Source: Chryseobacterium arachidis
GTDB taxonomy: Bacteria; Bacteroidota; Bacteroidia; Flavobacteriales; Weeksellaceae
Assembly: GCF_900129245.1 (NCBI RefSeq)
Contig: NZ_FQUT01000008.1
Span: 1 to 64,000 of the forward strand
Direction: 5' to 3'
DNA: 64,000 nt
In this document: in pieces, positions 7,352-15,860 of the stretch
Numbering within the stretch: the stretch's first letter is position 1
Layout of the letters: each line of letters starts with the position of its first letter
Notes under the pieces: generated by a model
The model's database searches: none
What the model was told of the DNA's origin: nothing
The model's input: only the letters and a program-made list of their open reading frames with translations
Position numbers and translations under genes: made by a program

Positions 7352-9754
7352 TTATTTCTTCAAACATTTCTCCAAGAACTGATCCTGTTCCCAAAGTAAA
7401 TGCAAGATATTTTCTTTTGCGGCATATCCGTGTGCCTCTTTAGGTAAAAGAACCATTTTTACGGGTGCTCCAAGGTTTTTCAAAGCCTGAAAATATCTTT
7501 CTGTCTGCAAGGTGAAAGTTCCTGGGTTGTTATCCGCATCACCATGAATCAATAGCAAAGGAGTCTTCATTTTATCAGCATTCATAAATGGAGACATTGC
7601 GTTGTAAATTTCCGGAATATCCCAATAATTCCTTTGTTCGCTTTGGAACCCAAAAGGCGTTAAAGTTCTGTTGTACGCTCCACTTCTCGCAATTCCGCAA
7701 GCATAATCTTTAGAATGTGTCAAAAGGTTTGCTGTCATAAAAGCGCCGTAAGAATGTCCTCCCACAGCCACTTTTGTTCTGTCGATGTAGCCTAATTTAT
7801 CTACCGCATCAATGGCTGCTCTTCCGTTAGCAACCAATTGCGGAATAAAAGTATCATTCGGTTCGGTTTTTCCTTCTCCAATGATCGGGAATGAGGCATC
7901 ATCCAAAACCGCATATCCTTTTGTCGTCCAATACACGAAAGATCCGTAATATGGGAATGTAAAATCGTTCGGATTTTGTGTATTTTGTCCTGCAGTATTT
8001 TTGTCCTTATATTCTGTCGGATACGCCCAAATTAGCAAAGGAAGTTTTTCCGTTTTTGCCTTTCTGTCGTAGGTTGCGGGAAGATAAAGTGTTCCGGTCA
8101 AAGTAACTCCGTCATTTCTTTTGTAAGTAATCACTTCTTTGTAAACATCCTTGATACTTTCAAAAGGATTGGCGAAATTAGTTACGGCTTCAGCCTTATT
8201 TGATTTTATATTCTTTTTAAAATAATTCGGATATTGACTTGAAGATTGTTCAATTGTTAAAACTTCACCCTTTGAAGGATTCAGAATATCAATAATTTCT
8301 TCTTTTGAATTTTTAAGATTTGAAGTGTACAATCTTTTTTTCTTCAACGTTTTCATATCCATTTCGTCGATGAAGGGATGCTGTCCGTCTTTGGTAAAAC
8401 CTGCTCCGATAAGGTATGACTTTCCTCCTTTCATATCCACCACATATCTTCCGTATTGATTTTTTGTGGTATTAAAATTCCCCGGATCACTGTAAACATC
8501 CTGATAATTTCTATCGTCGATTACTTTCGATTCACCATTATTAAGATCAACCAAGAAAGATTTTGTGTTCCTTGTATCATACCAGCCTTCGGAAACGATT
8601 GCATAATGATCGTTGGTCCAGCTTACATCTTCATATCTTTGTTTTGTTTTAAAGAAAGACTTTGGCGCATTGTTAAAAGGTGCTTCCCAAGTGAAAATCT
8701 CATCTCTGTAATCTGCAGTTTTCGACTGATCTCCACCATCCAAAGCTTCCGCATACACCAAAGTTGCGGGAAGGTCGCTTCTCCAGCCCATATCTCTTTT
8801 TCCGGTTCTTACGGAAGAGAAACCTTTTGGCATAATTTCATTAAGCGGGGTTTCATTCACCACTTTTACAACGTTTCCATTATTATCGTAAACTGTTGTT
8901 GTCATCGGGAATCTGCCTAAAGGCACGATGTATGAGAAAGGCTTTTTAATGGTTGTCGCCATTAGGTAATTGCCGTCCGGAGAAAAGCTTAAGCCGTAAT
9001 ATAAATCCTGATCCTTCATTTTTTTCAAACCTCCGTTCAAATCAACATTATAAATTTCGGATGCGGTAAGAATCTCAAAATTCTTTTCATCCTGAGGATT
9101 TTTCAGTAAGTCTTGATACGTTCTGTTTTGTGAAACTTTTCCGTCTGCTGTAGAAACAATCGGGCCTGTCGGAAGATCTTTACTCGAATCAATTAAAGCC
9201 TCTCTGTTTTGCGGAAGCGTTTTGATCAATAAATTTTGAGAATCTTTATTCCAAACATATGGACTTCCTAAGTTGGCATTCAGATTGTCGTTGGTAATTT
9301 TCTTTGCTGTTGCCGTTTCCAGATCAACAATCCAAAGCTCTACTCCTTTATTGGTTGTATTGGTAAAAGCTAATTTCTTCTCATCCGGGGAAAATGAAGT
9401 ATAGGTAATTTTTGGGTTTGATGGTAAATTTTTAACCTGAACTTCTGTTTTGTCATTTAATTTCCTGACCTTTAGATTATTAATATACGTTACAGAACTT
9501 GAAATATTCGTTACAGGATTGATTCTCAACCCTCCCAACTTCATTTCCTGCTGGCTGAGATCTTCCAACGTTTTATACGTCGGGCGGTAAGTGAAAACGA
9601 TCCAGTCCTTTTTACTGTTCATTAAAACGCTTGGAGGTCTTTCATAATCAGCCAATTTTAAAATTTCGGCAGACGGTTTCTGGTAAGTTATACTTTCCTG
9701 AGCTTCGTAAAAATTAAGAAACGCAAGAAGGCATATCGTTAGTTTTATCTTCAT
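7352..9754 (-). CDS. S9 family serine peptidase (glutamyl-endopeptidase-like, S9D type)
   Basis: An 800-residue exported peptidase with a Sec signal peptide (ILTICLLAFLNFYEAQ-like). A long N-terminal beta-propeller region of WD/PD40-like repeats (for example TYTSFSPDEKKLAFTN and YGLSFSPDGNYLMATT) precedes a C-terminal alpha/beta hydrolase. The catalytic triad is S668 in GGHSYGAF, D741 in HGDADNNPG and H775 in KEAHGYAA. The wording around the triad resembles the S9D glutamyl endopeptidases known from plastids and bacteroidetes more than classical prolyl oligopeptidase or DPP4. It probably degrades peptides in the periplasm. It has a single-gene unit with its own terminator. Confidence 0.92.
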   Translation of the reverse strand: MKIKLTICLLAFLNFYEAQESITYQKPSAEILKLADYERPPSVLMNSKKDWIVFTYRPTYKTLEDLSQQEMKLGGLRINPVTNISSSVTYINNLKVRKLNDKTEVQVKNLPSNPKITYTSFSPDEKKLAFTNTTNKGVELWIVDLETATAKKITNDNLNANLGSPYVWNKDSQNLLIKTLPQNREALIDSSKDLPTGPIVSTADGKVSQNRTYQDLLKNPQDEKNFEILTASEIYNVDLNGGLKKMKDQDLYYGLSFSPDGNYLMATTIKKPFSYIVPLGRFPMTTTVYDNNGNVVKVVNETPLNEIMPKGFSSVRTGKRDMGWRSDLPATLVYAEALDGGDQSKTADYRDEIFTWEAPFNNAPKSFFKTKQRYEDVSWTNDHYAIVSEGWYDTRNTKSFLVDLNNGESKVIDDRNYQDVYSDPGNFNTTKNQYGRYVVDMKGGKSYLIGAGFTKDGQHPFIDEMDMKTLKKKRLYTSNLKNSKEEIIDILNPSKGEVLTIEQSSSQYPNYFKKNIKSNKAEAVTNFANPFESIKDVYKEVITYKRNDGVTLTGTLYLPATYDRKAKTEKLPLLIWAYPTEYKDKNTAGQNTQNPNDFTFPYYGSFVYWTTKGYAVLDDASFPIIGEGKTEPNDTFIPQLVANGRAAIDAVDKLGYIDRTKVAVGGHSYGAFMTANLLTHSKDYACGIARSGAYNRTLTPFGFQSEQRNYWDIPEIYNAMSPFMNADKMKTPLLLIHGDADNNPGTFTLQTERYFQALKNLGAPVKMVLLPKEAHGYAAKENILHLLWEQDQFLEKCLKK

Positions 9755-9935
9755 AATATTTCAATTTTCACGAAATTAAGGAAAATAAAAGAATATTTTA
9801 AACTTTAATTAATACGCATTAAAGTGATTTAATTAAATATTTATCTCTATTTCAATTCAATTAAAATATATGGAAAAGTTGGCTCAAACATGAAGAATCT
9901 TGATATTTATTTACTCTGAACGGACGGGTCAAAAA

Positions 9936-9970
9936 AAATAAAGAGCGGTACATTTTACCACTCTTTATTT
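9936..9970 (-). terminator. Terminator of the DoxX gene
   Basis: A 15-bp stem with one mismatch (9936-9950 / 9956-9970) and loop CATTT, followed on the minus strand by eight T. The rest of the gap 9755-9984 shows no gene. Confidence 0.85.
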
Positions 9971-9984
9971 ATATTTAAGAATAA

Positions 9985-10413
9985 TTACCAATCGTTGGCT
10001 CTTTTTCTCTTTTCGATCATATAATCTACAGAAATTTTTCCGACACCGAAAACCATTAACATTAGATAAACCGAAAGATAAATCAAGCTCATTTCTTGCT
10101 TTTCAAAAGGATCTGTCCCATGAACCACAAAGCCTGCTATGATCATCGTGAAGATCAGGAAACCTAAAGCAACTCTTGAAAACAGCCCTAAAATAAGAAG
10201 AATTGAACATACAAACTCTGCGAAAACAGTTAATCCTAAAGATATCTGCGGCCCCAATCCTAAAAAATTAAAGAAGTCGGTCTTCCCGTCCAACAGCATC
10301 TGAAGTTTAGGAAATCCGTGTGAAAGCATGGCAAAACCGATAAATACTCTCACTACCAATAATGTAGTATCTTTTAAAACCGAATTAGAATTTGTTGAGC
10401 CTGAATAGTTCAT
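9985..10413 (-). CDS. DoxX family membrane protein
   Basis: A 142-residue protein with four hydrophobic helices. The first contains LLVVRVFIGFAMLSHGFPKL, the typical DoxX opening (R-x-x-G-x-x-x-x-x-HG), and FAEFVCSILLILGLFSRVA lies in the middle. DoxX-like proteins are small inner-membrane proteins linked to redox or thiosulfate metabolism in some organisms; the role here is unknown. The ATG at 10413 is chosen; the frame opens at a TTG ten codons earlier with no added motif. Confidence 0.88.
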   Translation of the reverse strand: MNYSGSTNSNSVLKDTTLLVVRVFIGFAMLSHGFPKLQMLLDGKTDFFNFLGLGPQISLGLTVFAEFVCSILLILGLFSRVALGFLIFTMIIAGFVVHGTDPFEKQEMSLIYLSVYLMLMVFGVGKISVDYMIEKRKRANDW

Positions 10414-10481
10414 TAAATGAGGATTTAAATTTAAAGATAACAAAAATCTTTTAATACAACGGCTAATAAAGACTTTTTAGT

Positions 10482-11357
10482 CTATCGGTACCCGAAATTT
10501 TTCAAATCTCTGTCATTTTTTCTCCAATCTTTTTTCACTTTTACGAAAAGATTCAGGTGAATTTTTTTGTTGAAGAATTTTTCAAGATCAATTCTCGATT
10601 CTGTTCCTACTTTTTTAATTGCCTCTCCTTTATGCCCGATAATGATCCCTTTTTGGGTATCTCTTTCAACATAAATAATAGAATCTATAAAAATAATTCC
10701 TTCTTTTTCTTTGAACTGTTCTGTCACAACTTCTACCGAATACGGAATTTCCTTTTCATAATTCAATAAGATTTTCTCACGAATTGCCTCATTTACAAAG
10801 AATCTTTCCGGCTTATCCGTATATTGATCTTTGTCGTAGTAAGGTGGATTTTCAGGAAGCATAGACTTCAGCTTAGGTAGAATAACATCCGTATTGAAAG
10901 CATTTAAAGCAGAAATCGGCAAAATTTCAGCCTTTGGAATTCTTTCGTGCCAGGTTTCTACCAATTTTTCAAGACCTTCCTGGTTGGTCTGGTCTACTTT
11001 ATTCAATAAAAGTAAAACCGGAACAGGAATTTTATTCAGCTTATCAATTAAAAATTCTGAAGGTTCTGCTTTATCCGTAACGTCTACAATGAACAGGAAA
11101 ACATCAGCATCCTGCAAAGAATCCTTCACAAAATCCATCATTTTTTCCTGCAAACCGTACTTCGGATCCAGCACTCCCGGAGTGTCTGAAAATACGATCT
11201 GTAAATCATCTTCATTATAAATTCCAAAAATTCTGTGGCGTGTTGTCTGGGCCTTTTGGGTAACAATTGCCAGTTTCTCCCCCATCAGTTGATTCAACAA
11301 GGTAGATTTTCCGGCATTCGGCTTTCCAACTATATTTACAAATCCTGCTTTGTGCAT
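10482..11357 (-). CDS. era: GTPase Era
   Basis: A 291-residue Ras-like GTPase required for 30S subunit maturation. G1 is GKPNAGKS at residues 11-18, G2 lies in QTTRHRIFG, G3 is DTPGV, G4 is NKVD and G5 is SALN. The C-terminal KH domain that binds the 3' end of 16S rRNA carries GHKGEAIKKVG (the GxxG loop) and ends with the typical VKVKKDWR...LKNFGYR tail. The length matches the family. The ATG at 11357 is used; an upstream TTG extension would overlap the TAACTTTG promoter box. Confidence 0.97.
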   Translation of the reverse strand: MHKAGFVNIVGKPNAGKSTLLNQLMGEKLAIVTQKAQTTRHRIFGIYNEDDLQIVFSDTPGVLDPKYGLQEKMMDFVKDSLQDADVFLFIVDVTDKAEPSEFLIDKLNKIPVPVLLLLNKVDQTNQEGLEKLVETWHERIPKAEILPISALNAFNTDVILPKLKSMLPENPPYYDKDQYTDKPERFFVNEAIREKILLNYEKEIPYSVEVVTEQFKEKEGIIFIDSIIYVERDTQKGIIIGHKGEAIKKVGTESRIDLEKFFNKKIHLNLFVKVKKDWRKNDRDLKNFGYR

Positions 11358-11377
11358 AAAAATTATATTAGGATTTG

Positions 11378-11385
11378 CAAAGTTA
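11378..11385 (-). promoter_or_regulatory. -7 promoter element of era
   Basis: Reads TAACTTTG on the minus strand, an exact TAnnTTTG match, 20 bases before the era ATG. I see no good -33 TTG. Confidence 0.5.
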
Positions 11386-11433
11386 GTAAACAAAATCGGT
11401 CTTTGGAATTAATTGGGAACTTTTACCAACAAA

Positions 11434-11458
11434 AAAGCCTTTCCTGAAGAAAAGCTTT
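11434..11458 (-). terminator. Terminator of the fructokinase gene
   Basis: A 10-bp stem with one mismatch (11434-11443 / 11449-11458), followed on the minus strand by a TTTTTT run. Confidence 0.75.
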
Positions 11459-11467
11459 GTTCTATAT

Positions 11468-12370
11468 TTAAAAATAAAGTCCTTTAAATTGTTCAAATTC
11501 CTGAGAAGTGTAATCCGGACAGGCGCCAGGTTTTGAAGTAATGAATGCACCCAAGGCAATTCCCTGTTTTATAATTTCTCCGGGATTATCATCTTTAATT
11601 CTTTTCGAAATAAAACCGGCAAGAAAAGCATCCCCGCTTCCCACTGTATCTGCAACTGTTATCGGAACGGCAGAAAAACTGAAATTCTGATCTCCGACAA
11701 AATATCGTGCTCCTTCATTTCCTTTGGTTAAAACAATTTCATTGATATTAAAATTTTTCTGAATAAACGCAACGCTTTCTTCTTCACTTGAGTATTCTTC
11801 ACCCATAAAATCAAGGATTTGCTGCATTTCAGCTTTATTCATTTTAACGATATCAGCCTTTTGTAAAAGTATTTTAATTAATCCGAAATCAATGAACGGT
11901 GGCCGGAAATTGACATCAAAAATCTTCAGCTTTGCCAGATCCAGCAACTGGAGCAATGTTTCTTTTGTCTTTTTATTCCGTGCAGACAGGCTTCCAAAAA
12001 CAAAAGCTTCAGCATTGGAAACCAAATCTTTATCTTCAGACAGAAATTCTATGTGATCCCATGCAACATCGTTTATAATTTCATAAGTTGCCTCATTATG
12101 TTCATCAATTTTGCCAATTACGGTACTTGTAGGATAATTTTCGTCAACTTGAATATATTCTGTGGTTATTCCCCAGTTTTTAATCTGATCGGTTAATTTT
12201 TTTCCTAACTCATCAGTTCCGATTTTGCTTAACATTTTCACATCAATACCCATTTTATAGACATTGTAAGCTACATTGAAGGGCGCACCTCCTGCTCTTG
12301 AACCTTCAGGAAAAATATCCCAAAGAACTTCACCAAAACATACGATATAAGGTTGTTTTTCTATCATCAT
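11468..12370 (-). CDS. PfkB-family carbohydrate kinase, fructokinase-like
   Basis: A 300-residue ribokinase-fold sugar kinase. The N-terminal sugar-binding signature GGAPFNVAYN and the C-terminal PfkB signature with anion hole and catalytic base, DTVGSGDAFLAGF, are intact. VKMNKAEM is the typical mid-domain block. The sequence is closest to bacterial fructokinases, which phosphorylate fructose with ATP, but other hexoses are possible. It lies 23 bp downstream of the LacI-type regulator in the same operon, so its expression is probably controlled by the sugar or phosphosugar bound by that repressor. No transporter or glycosidase is adjacent. Two start ATGs (12370, 12367) are adjacent and cannot be separated. 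Confidence 0.9.
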   Translation of the reverse strand: MMIEKQPYIVCFGEVLWDIFPEGSRAGGAPFNVAYNVYKMGIDVKMLSKIGTDELGKKLTDQIKNWGITTEYIQVDENYPTSTVIGKIDEHNEATYEIINDVAWDHIEFLSEDKDLVSNAEAFVFGSLSARNKKTKETLLQLLDLAKLKIFDVNFRPPFIDFGLIKILLQKADIVKMNKAEMQQILDFMGEEYSSEEESVAFIQKNFNINEIVLTKGNEGARYFVGDQNFSFSAVPITVADTVGSGDAFLAGFISKRIKDDNPGEIIKQGIALGAFITSKPGACPDYTSQEFEQFKGLYF

Positions 12371-12393
12371 AAATCTGCTAGCATTTCAATTTA

Positions 12394-13392
12394 TTAAATT
12401 ACCGAACTTCTTTCCATAAATTTTGCATTGAAAGTCACTCTTTTTCCGTTATTTGTATAGTTCGTAATCTGGTCATCCAATAGTTTCACCGATTCTTTTG
12501 CCATGTCTACCAAGGGCTGCTGTACGAATGTTACCTCGGTAGGGAAAAGGTAATACGCTTCCGTTTCATCAAAAGCGACTAATGAAATCTGCTGTGGAAC
12601 CTGTATATTATGATCAATTAAATATCTTAATCCTGCTATTCCTAATTTGTTGCTTGAAAAATAAATGGCTGTTTTTTTCGAAAGATCAAGATTCTCTTTC
12701 AGTTTGGTATGAACTTCTTCCGTAATATTATGAATCCCTATTAAAATTTTTTTGGATAAAACATCAGATTCTGTAATTCTCTTGTCAAAACCGTGCTGTC
12801 TGTCCAACAAATGCGGCAGCTCTGTATCGTAACCCACATAAATAATTTCGTCGAAATTCTTTTTAACCAAATGATCACAGATATATTCTGAAATTTCAAA
12901 ATTATTGATCATCACGCCCGGCAGACTTACATTTTTCAGGTATCTGTCGATGGTTACGATGGGATATTCTTCATTGATTAATTTAATAATCGCTTCATCA
13001 GAATCTACAACCGGGGCGATAATCATCCCGTCTACCTGCTGTTCGGAAAATAATTCGGTCAGTTTTTTGAATTTTTCCGGATTTTCGTCGCAACTTCCAA
13101 TTAAAAGCGTGTATCCCAGCTTCATTGCTTCATCTTCGATACTTCTTGCAATATTAGAGTAAAAGTCATTGGAAATATCGGCTACAATTAAACCTATCAG
13201 CTTGCTTTTATTCATTTTCAGGCTTTTAGCAATCTTATTTGGTGTATAATTAATGCTTTTGGCGACTTCCAGAATTCTCTTTTTGGTAGCCTCACTGATG
13301 CGGCTTCCTTCTTTCTTGTTGAGGACATAAGAAACCGTCGCCACCGATACTTCTGCTATTCTTGCAATGTCTTTTATAGAAGCTCTTTTCAT
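12394..13392 (-). CDS. LacI family transcriptional regulator
   Basis: A 332-residue regulator. The N-terminal LacI HTH (ASIKDIARIAEVSVATVSYVLN, residues about 4-25) and hinge helix (about 45-60) are followed by a periplasmic-binding-protein-like effector domain (GLIVADISNDFYSNIARSIEDEA, then DGMIIAPVVDSDEA). It lies directly upstream of the fructokinase gene, which suggests local control of sugar phosphorylation. A strong promoter (TTG-N21-TATTTTTG) starts the operon. The effector is unknown. Confidence 0.93.
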   Translation of the reverse strand: MKRASIKDIARIAEVSVATVSYVLNKKEGSRISEATKKRILEVAKSINYTPNKIAKSLKMNKSKLIGLIVADISNDFYSNIARSIEDEAMKLGYTLLIGSCDENPEKFKKLTELFSEQQVDGMIIAPVVDSDEAIIKLINEEYPIVTIDRYLKNVSLPGVMINNFEISEYICDHLVKKNFDEIIYVGYDTELPHLLDRQHGFDKRITESDVLSKKILIGIHNITEEVHTKLKENLDLSKKTAIYFSSNKLGIAGLRYLIDHNIQVPQQISLVAFDETEAYYLFPTEVTFVQQPLVDMAKESVKLLDDQITNYTNNGKRVTFNAKFMERSSVI

Positions 13393-13409
13393 ATTCTTTG
13401 ACTTTAATG

Positions 13410-13441
13410 CAAAAATATTTCATAAAAGAAATAAAAAACAA
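13410..13441 (-). promoter_or_regulatory. Promoter of the LacI-fructokinase operon
   Basis: Minus-strand TTG (13439-13441), 21 bp spacer, TATTTTTG (13410-13417). Both elements match the bacteroidete consensus. The box lies 17 bases before the ATG. Confidence 0.7.
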
Positions 13442-13617
13442 TAGTCCTAAATTTTGGCTGTATTAAAAATAATTGTAGCTTCGCGGATTTTTAAATTCAA
13501 GAACACAAAATCATATAAATAATTGATTTAAAACAGTTTAAAATATTAAATAAATTTTTATTCTTTCAAATATGAATTTAATATTAACAATTAAGCTGTA
13601 TCTAAGTCAGGATTCGG

Positions 13618-13629
13618 TTAAACGTTTTA
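13618..13629. promoter_or_regulatory. Candidate LacI-family operator TTAAACGTTTTA
   Basis: The AAACGTTT core is a perfect palindrome with a central CG, the hallmark of LacI-family operators. It lies in the 342-bp gap 13393-13734, nearer the Crp/Fnr gene (about 105 bp upstream) than the LacI promoter. The remainder of this gap is very AT-rich and holds nothing else I can support. Confidence 0.3.
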
Positions 13630-13734
13630 CTCTTTAAAATCGGTTTAAATAAGAAATAATTCATTGTCCTACCGAAATATTTTTTACTTTATGTTGTTAA
13701 AACTTATAATTTAGACAAATTTAGATATCCTGAT

Positions 13735-14298
13735 ATGGAAATTGATGCAATTCTTGATACAATATATATTCTTCCTGAAACTTCAAAAATAAATTTAACG
13801 CAAAATATTACCGAAGTATCACATCCCAAAAACTATTGTCTGATGCAGGCTGATAAAGTTGTCCCTTATGTTTACTTCATCAAAAAAGGAATTGTACGGG
13901 CTTACGCTTCAAAAGATGAGAAAGATATTACTTTCTGGTTTGGGAAAGAAAGTGAACCCATAGTTTCAATGAAAAGCTATGTGGAAGATCAGCCCGGTTA
14001 CGAAAATATAGAACTTCTCGAAGATTGTGAACTGTATAAACTTGAAACGCAGTGCCTCAGAAAGCTATTCGAAGAAGATGTCCATATCGCCAACTGGGGG
14101 CGAAAGTTTGCAGAAAGAGAGCTGATGAAAACAGAAGAACTGATTATTTCAAGGCAGTTCAAAACCTCTTTGGAGCGATATAAAGATCTTACGAGAGATA
14201 AACCTGATCTTCTTAAACGTGTTCAGCTGGGACACATTGCATCTTATCTGGGAATTACACAGGTGAGCCTGAGCAGAATCCGGGCGGAGATTAAGTGA
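13735..14298 (+). CDS. Crp/Fnr family transcriptional regulator
   Basis: A 187-residue regulator of the common bacteroidete type. A divergent cyclic-nucleotide-binding domain (about 25-115, with YVYFIKKGIVRAYASKDEKDITFWFG) precedes a C-terminal HTH in HIASYLGITQVSLSRIRAE, which ends almost at the recognition helix. No cysteine cluster for an iron-sulfur centre is present. Many relatives control efflux or stress genes; the SMR exporter lies downstream on the same strand, beyond a repeat element. The ligand is unknown. Confidence 0.88.
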   Translation: MEIDAILDTIYILPETSKINLTQNITEVSHPKNYCLMQADKVVPYVYFIKKGIVRAYASKDEKDITFWFGKESEPIVSMKSYVEDQPGYENIELLEDCELYKLETQCLRKLFEEDVHIANWGRKFAERELMKTEELIISRQFKTSLERYKDLTRDKPDLLKRVQLGHIASYLGITQVSLSRIRAEIK

Positions 14299-14330
14299 GA
14301 GAGTTAATGAGTTGGAGGGTTTGAGAAAGT

Positions 14331-14540
14331 TTAGAGTCTGTTTAAATTTAGGATTTACTTTTAACATTAAGAAATTAAGAGTATTTAGCTTAAAAAACTT
14401 AATAAAAAACAATTTATTGATTTCTTAACCAAAAAATATCTTAATCAACTGTATTGCTTAATGTTAAGAAAAAGAATAAACAACGTTTATTTAATTTAGA
14501 AAAATTAAGAAAGAGCTAAAAAAATTTAAACAGGCTCTAA
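14331..14540. repeat. MITE-like element with 19-bp terminal inverted repeats
   Basis: The ends TTAGAGTCTGTTTAAATTT (14331-14349) and its complement (14522-14540) differ at one position. A nested perfect pair TTAACATTAAG (14361-14371) and CTTAATGTTAA (14457-14467) allows a long imperfect hairpin. The interior is AT-rich and non-coding. The CTGTTTAAA end is shared with the right end of the element at 125-326. This fills most of the 339-bp gap 14299-14637. Confidence 0.75.
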
Positions 14541-14637
14541 GAGATTGGGAATTAGGTGGAAATTATTTTCATTTTTTAACAATTGTAAAATTTTAATCTT
14601 ATTTAAATCCTGACCTTTGCCACAGAAAATCAAAAAA

Positions 14638-14967
14638 ATGAATTGGATTATCTTAATTATTGCGGGATTATTTGAGGTTGCCTTTGCATCGTGCCTGGGA
14701 AAAGTAAAAGAAACAAGCGGAACGGCCATGTATTTTTGGTTTGCCGGCTTTTTGATTTCCTTAACGGTAAGCATGCTTCTGCTGATCAAAGCGACCCAAA
14801 CTTTACCGATCGGGACAGCGTATGCCGTATGGACAGGAATCGGCGCAGTAGGAACTGTTTTAACGGGAATTTTCTTCTTTAAAGATCCTGTAAGTTTCTG
14901 GAGAGTTTTCTTTATTGTAACTCTAATCGGCTCTGTCATTGGATTAAAGGCAGTTTCTTCTCACTAA
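14638..14967 (+). CDS. SMR family exporter, SugE/Gdx subgroup
   Basis: A 109-residue protein with four transmembrane helices. The essential proton/cation-binding E13 of TM1 is present (LIIAGLFEVAFAS), as are GTAYAVWTGIGAVGT in TM3 and the GS-VIGLK end. The pattern fits the SugE/Gdx branch, known as guanidinium exporters, better than EmrE. Position 16, Trp in E. coli Gdx, is Phe here, so the substrate range is uncertain. The ATG at 14638 is chosen over a TTG seven codons upstream. I looked for a guanidine (ykkC) riboswitch in the leader and saw none. SMR proteins work as dimers; a single gene suggests a homodimer. Confidence 0.88.
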   Translation: MNWIILIIAGLFEVAFASCLGKVKETSGTAMYFWFAGFLISLTVSMLLLIKATQTLPIGTAYAVWTGIGAVGTVLTGIFFFKDPVSFWRVFFIVTLIGSVIGLKAVSSH

Positions 14968-15023
14968 ATCAAAATTAAAGATAAATTAATCTTAGAAATA
15001 ATCTTGTTAAATGCTTTATAACG

Positions 15024-15058
15024 AAGCCGTTTTCATAGTTTGAAGGCGGCTTTGTATT
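15024..15058 (+). terminator. Possible terminator of the SMR gene
   Basis: Stem AAGCCG (15024-15029) / CGGCTT (15047-15052) with a 17-nt loop, then a weak T-rich tail. Confidence 0.35.
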
Positions 15059-15103
15059 TCGTGAGAAAATATAAATCATTATCTTTCGATAAAATTATTA
15101 ACC

Positions 15104-15805
15104 ATGAAAAAAACTTTACTTTTATTATTTACAAGTAGTCTTTTATTTGCTCAAAATACTTCTGAATTATTCAATACAAACTGGTACATCTCACAAATGA
15201 TTATCGGAGGACAGACAATTGTTACCCCAACAATGGATCAGTCGCTTCAGCCTTCTACATTTATTGCCGGATCCGGTAATTCTGGTTTTAGCTCAAAATA
15301 TTTTAATGTCGCCGTAATGTCGTTTACATTCTCTACTCTGGATAATTCATTTATAAAGAATAGCTCTGGATGTACATTGGGACAATATGGCGGAAGCAAT
15401 ACGGCAGCTGTACAAGGATATGATCAAAAAAACTGCGATTTTTATGGATATCCTGCTAATGGAAGTGTCTTTAATTATCAGGTTATTCCCAATGGTTCCG
15501 GAAAAACATTGATTATTACAGATTCTAATAACGGAAATAAAGTTTATTATAACAATATGTTTTTAGCGACAAAAGAAAATCGTTTTAAAACATCAATTAC
15601 TTTCCAAAATCCAGTAAAAGAAAGTTTAATAATCGAAAACGTTGAAAATGATCTTACAGTGAAGGTTTTCAATATGCTTGGACAAGTGGTTTATGAAGGA
15701 AAAACGGCTGACAAAAAAATAAAAATCGATACCAAAAATTTTTCTAAGGGACAATATATCTTAATGATACAAGGACAACAGTCTCAGAAATTCATTAAAG
15801 AATAA
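15104..15805 (+). CDS. Small T9SS cargo protein (type A sorting domain)
   Basis: A 233-residue secreted protein. A Sec signal peptide (MKKTLLLLFTSSLLFAQ) is followed by an unrecognised beta-rich domain of about 140 residues that opens with LFNTNWYISQMIIGG, reminiscent of small lipocalin-like META folds. From about residue 165 comes a type IX secretion sorting domain: FQNPVKESLIIENV, KVFNMLGQVVYEGK and the C-terminal KGQYILMIQGQQSQKFIKE. It would be exported across the outer membrane and released or anchored. Its function is unknown. A weak TATCTTTC box lies near the start. Confidence 0.85.
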   Translation: MKKTLLLLFTSSLLFAQNTSELFNTNWYISQMIIGGQTIVTPTMDQSLQPSTFIAGSGNSGFSSKYFNVAVMSFTFSTLDNSFIKNSSGCTLGQYGGSNTAAVQGYDQKNCDFYGYPANGSVFNYQVIPNGSGKTLIITDSNNGNKVYYNNMFLATKENRFKTSITFQNPVKESLIIENVENDLTVKVFNMLGQVVYEGKTADKKIKIDTKNFSKGQYILMIQGQQSQKFIKE

Positions 15806-15822
15806 TTATTTTAACTTAAATA

Positions 15823-15860
15823 AATAACAAACGTCTCCAAATTTGGAGACGTTTGTTATT
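15823..15860. terminator. Bidirectional terminator overlapping a stop codon
   Basis: A perfect 38-bp palindrome (15823-15841 / 15842-15860) with core CGTCTCCAAATTTGGAGACG. It serves the convergent genes and overlaps the TAA of the methyltransferase at 15856-15858. Confidence 0.9.

Noticed and set aside
14541..14637. Guanidine riboswitch upstream of the SMR exporter
   Set aside because: No conserved ykkC core could be found in the leader.
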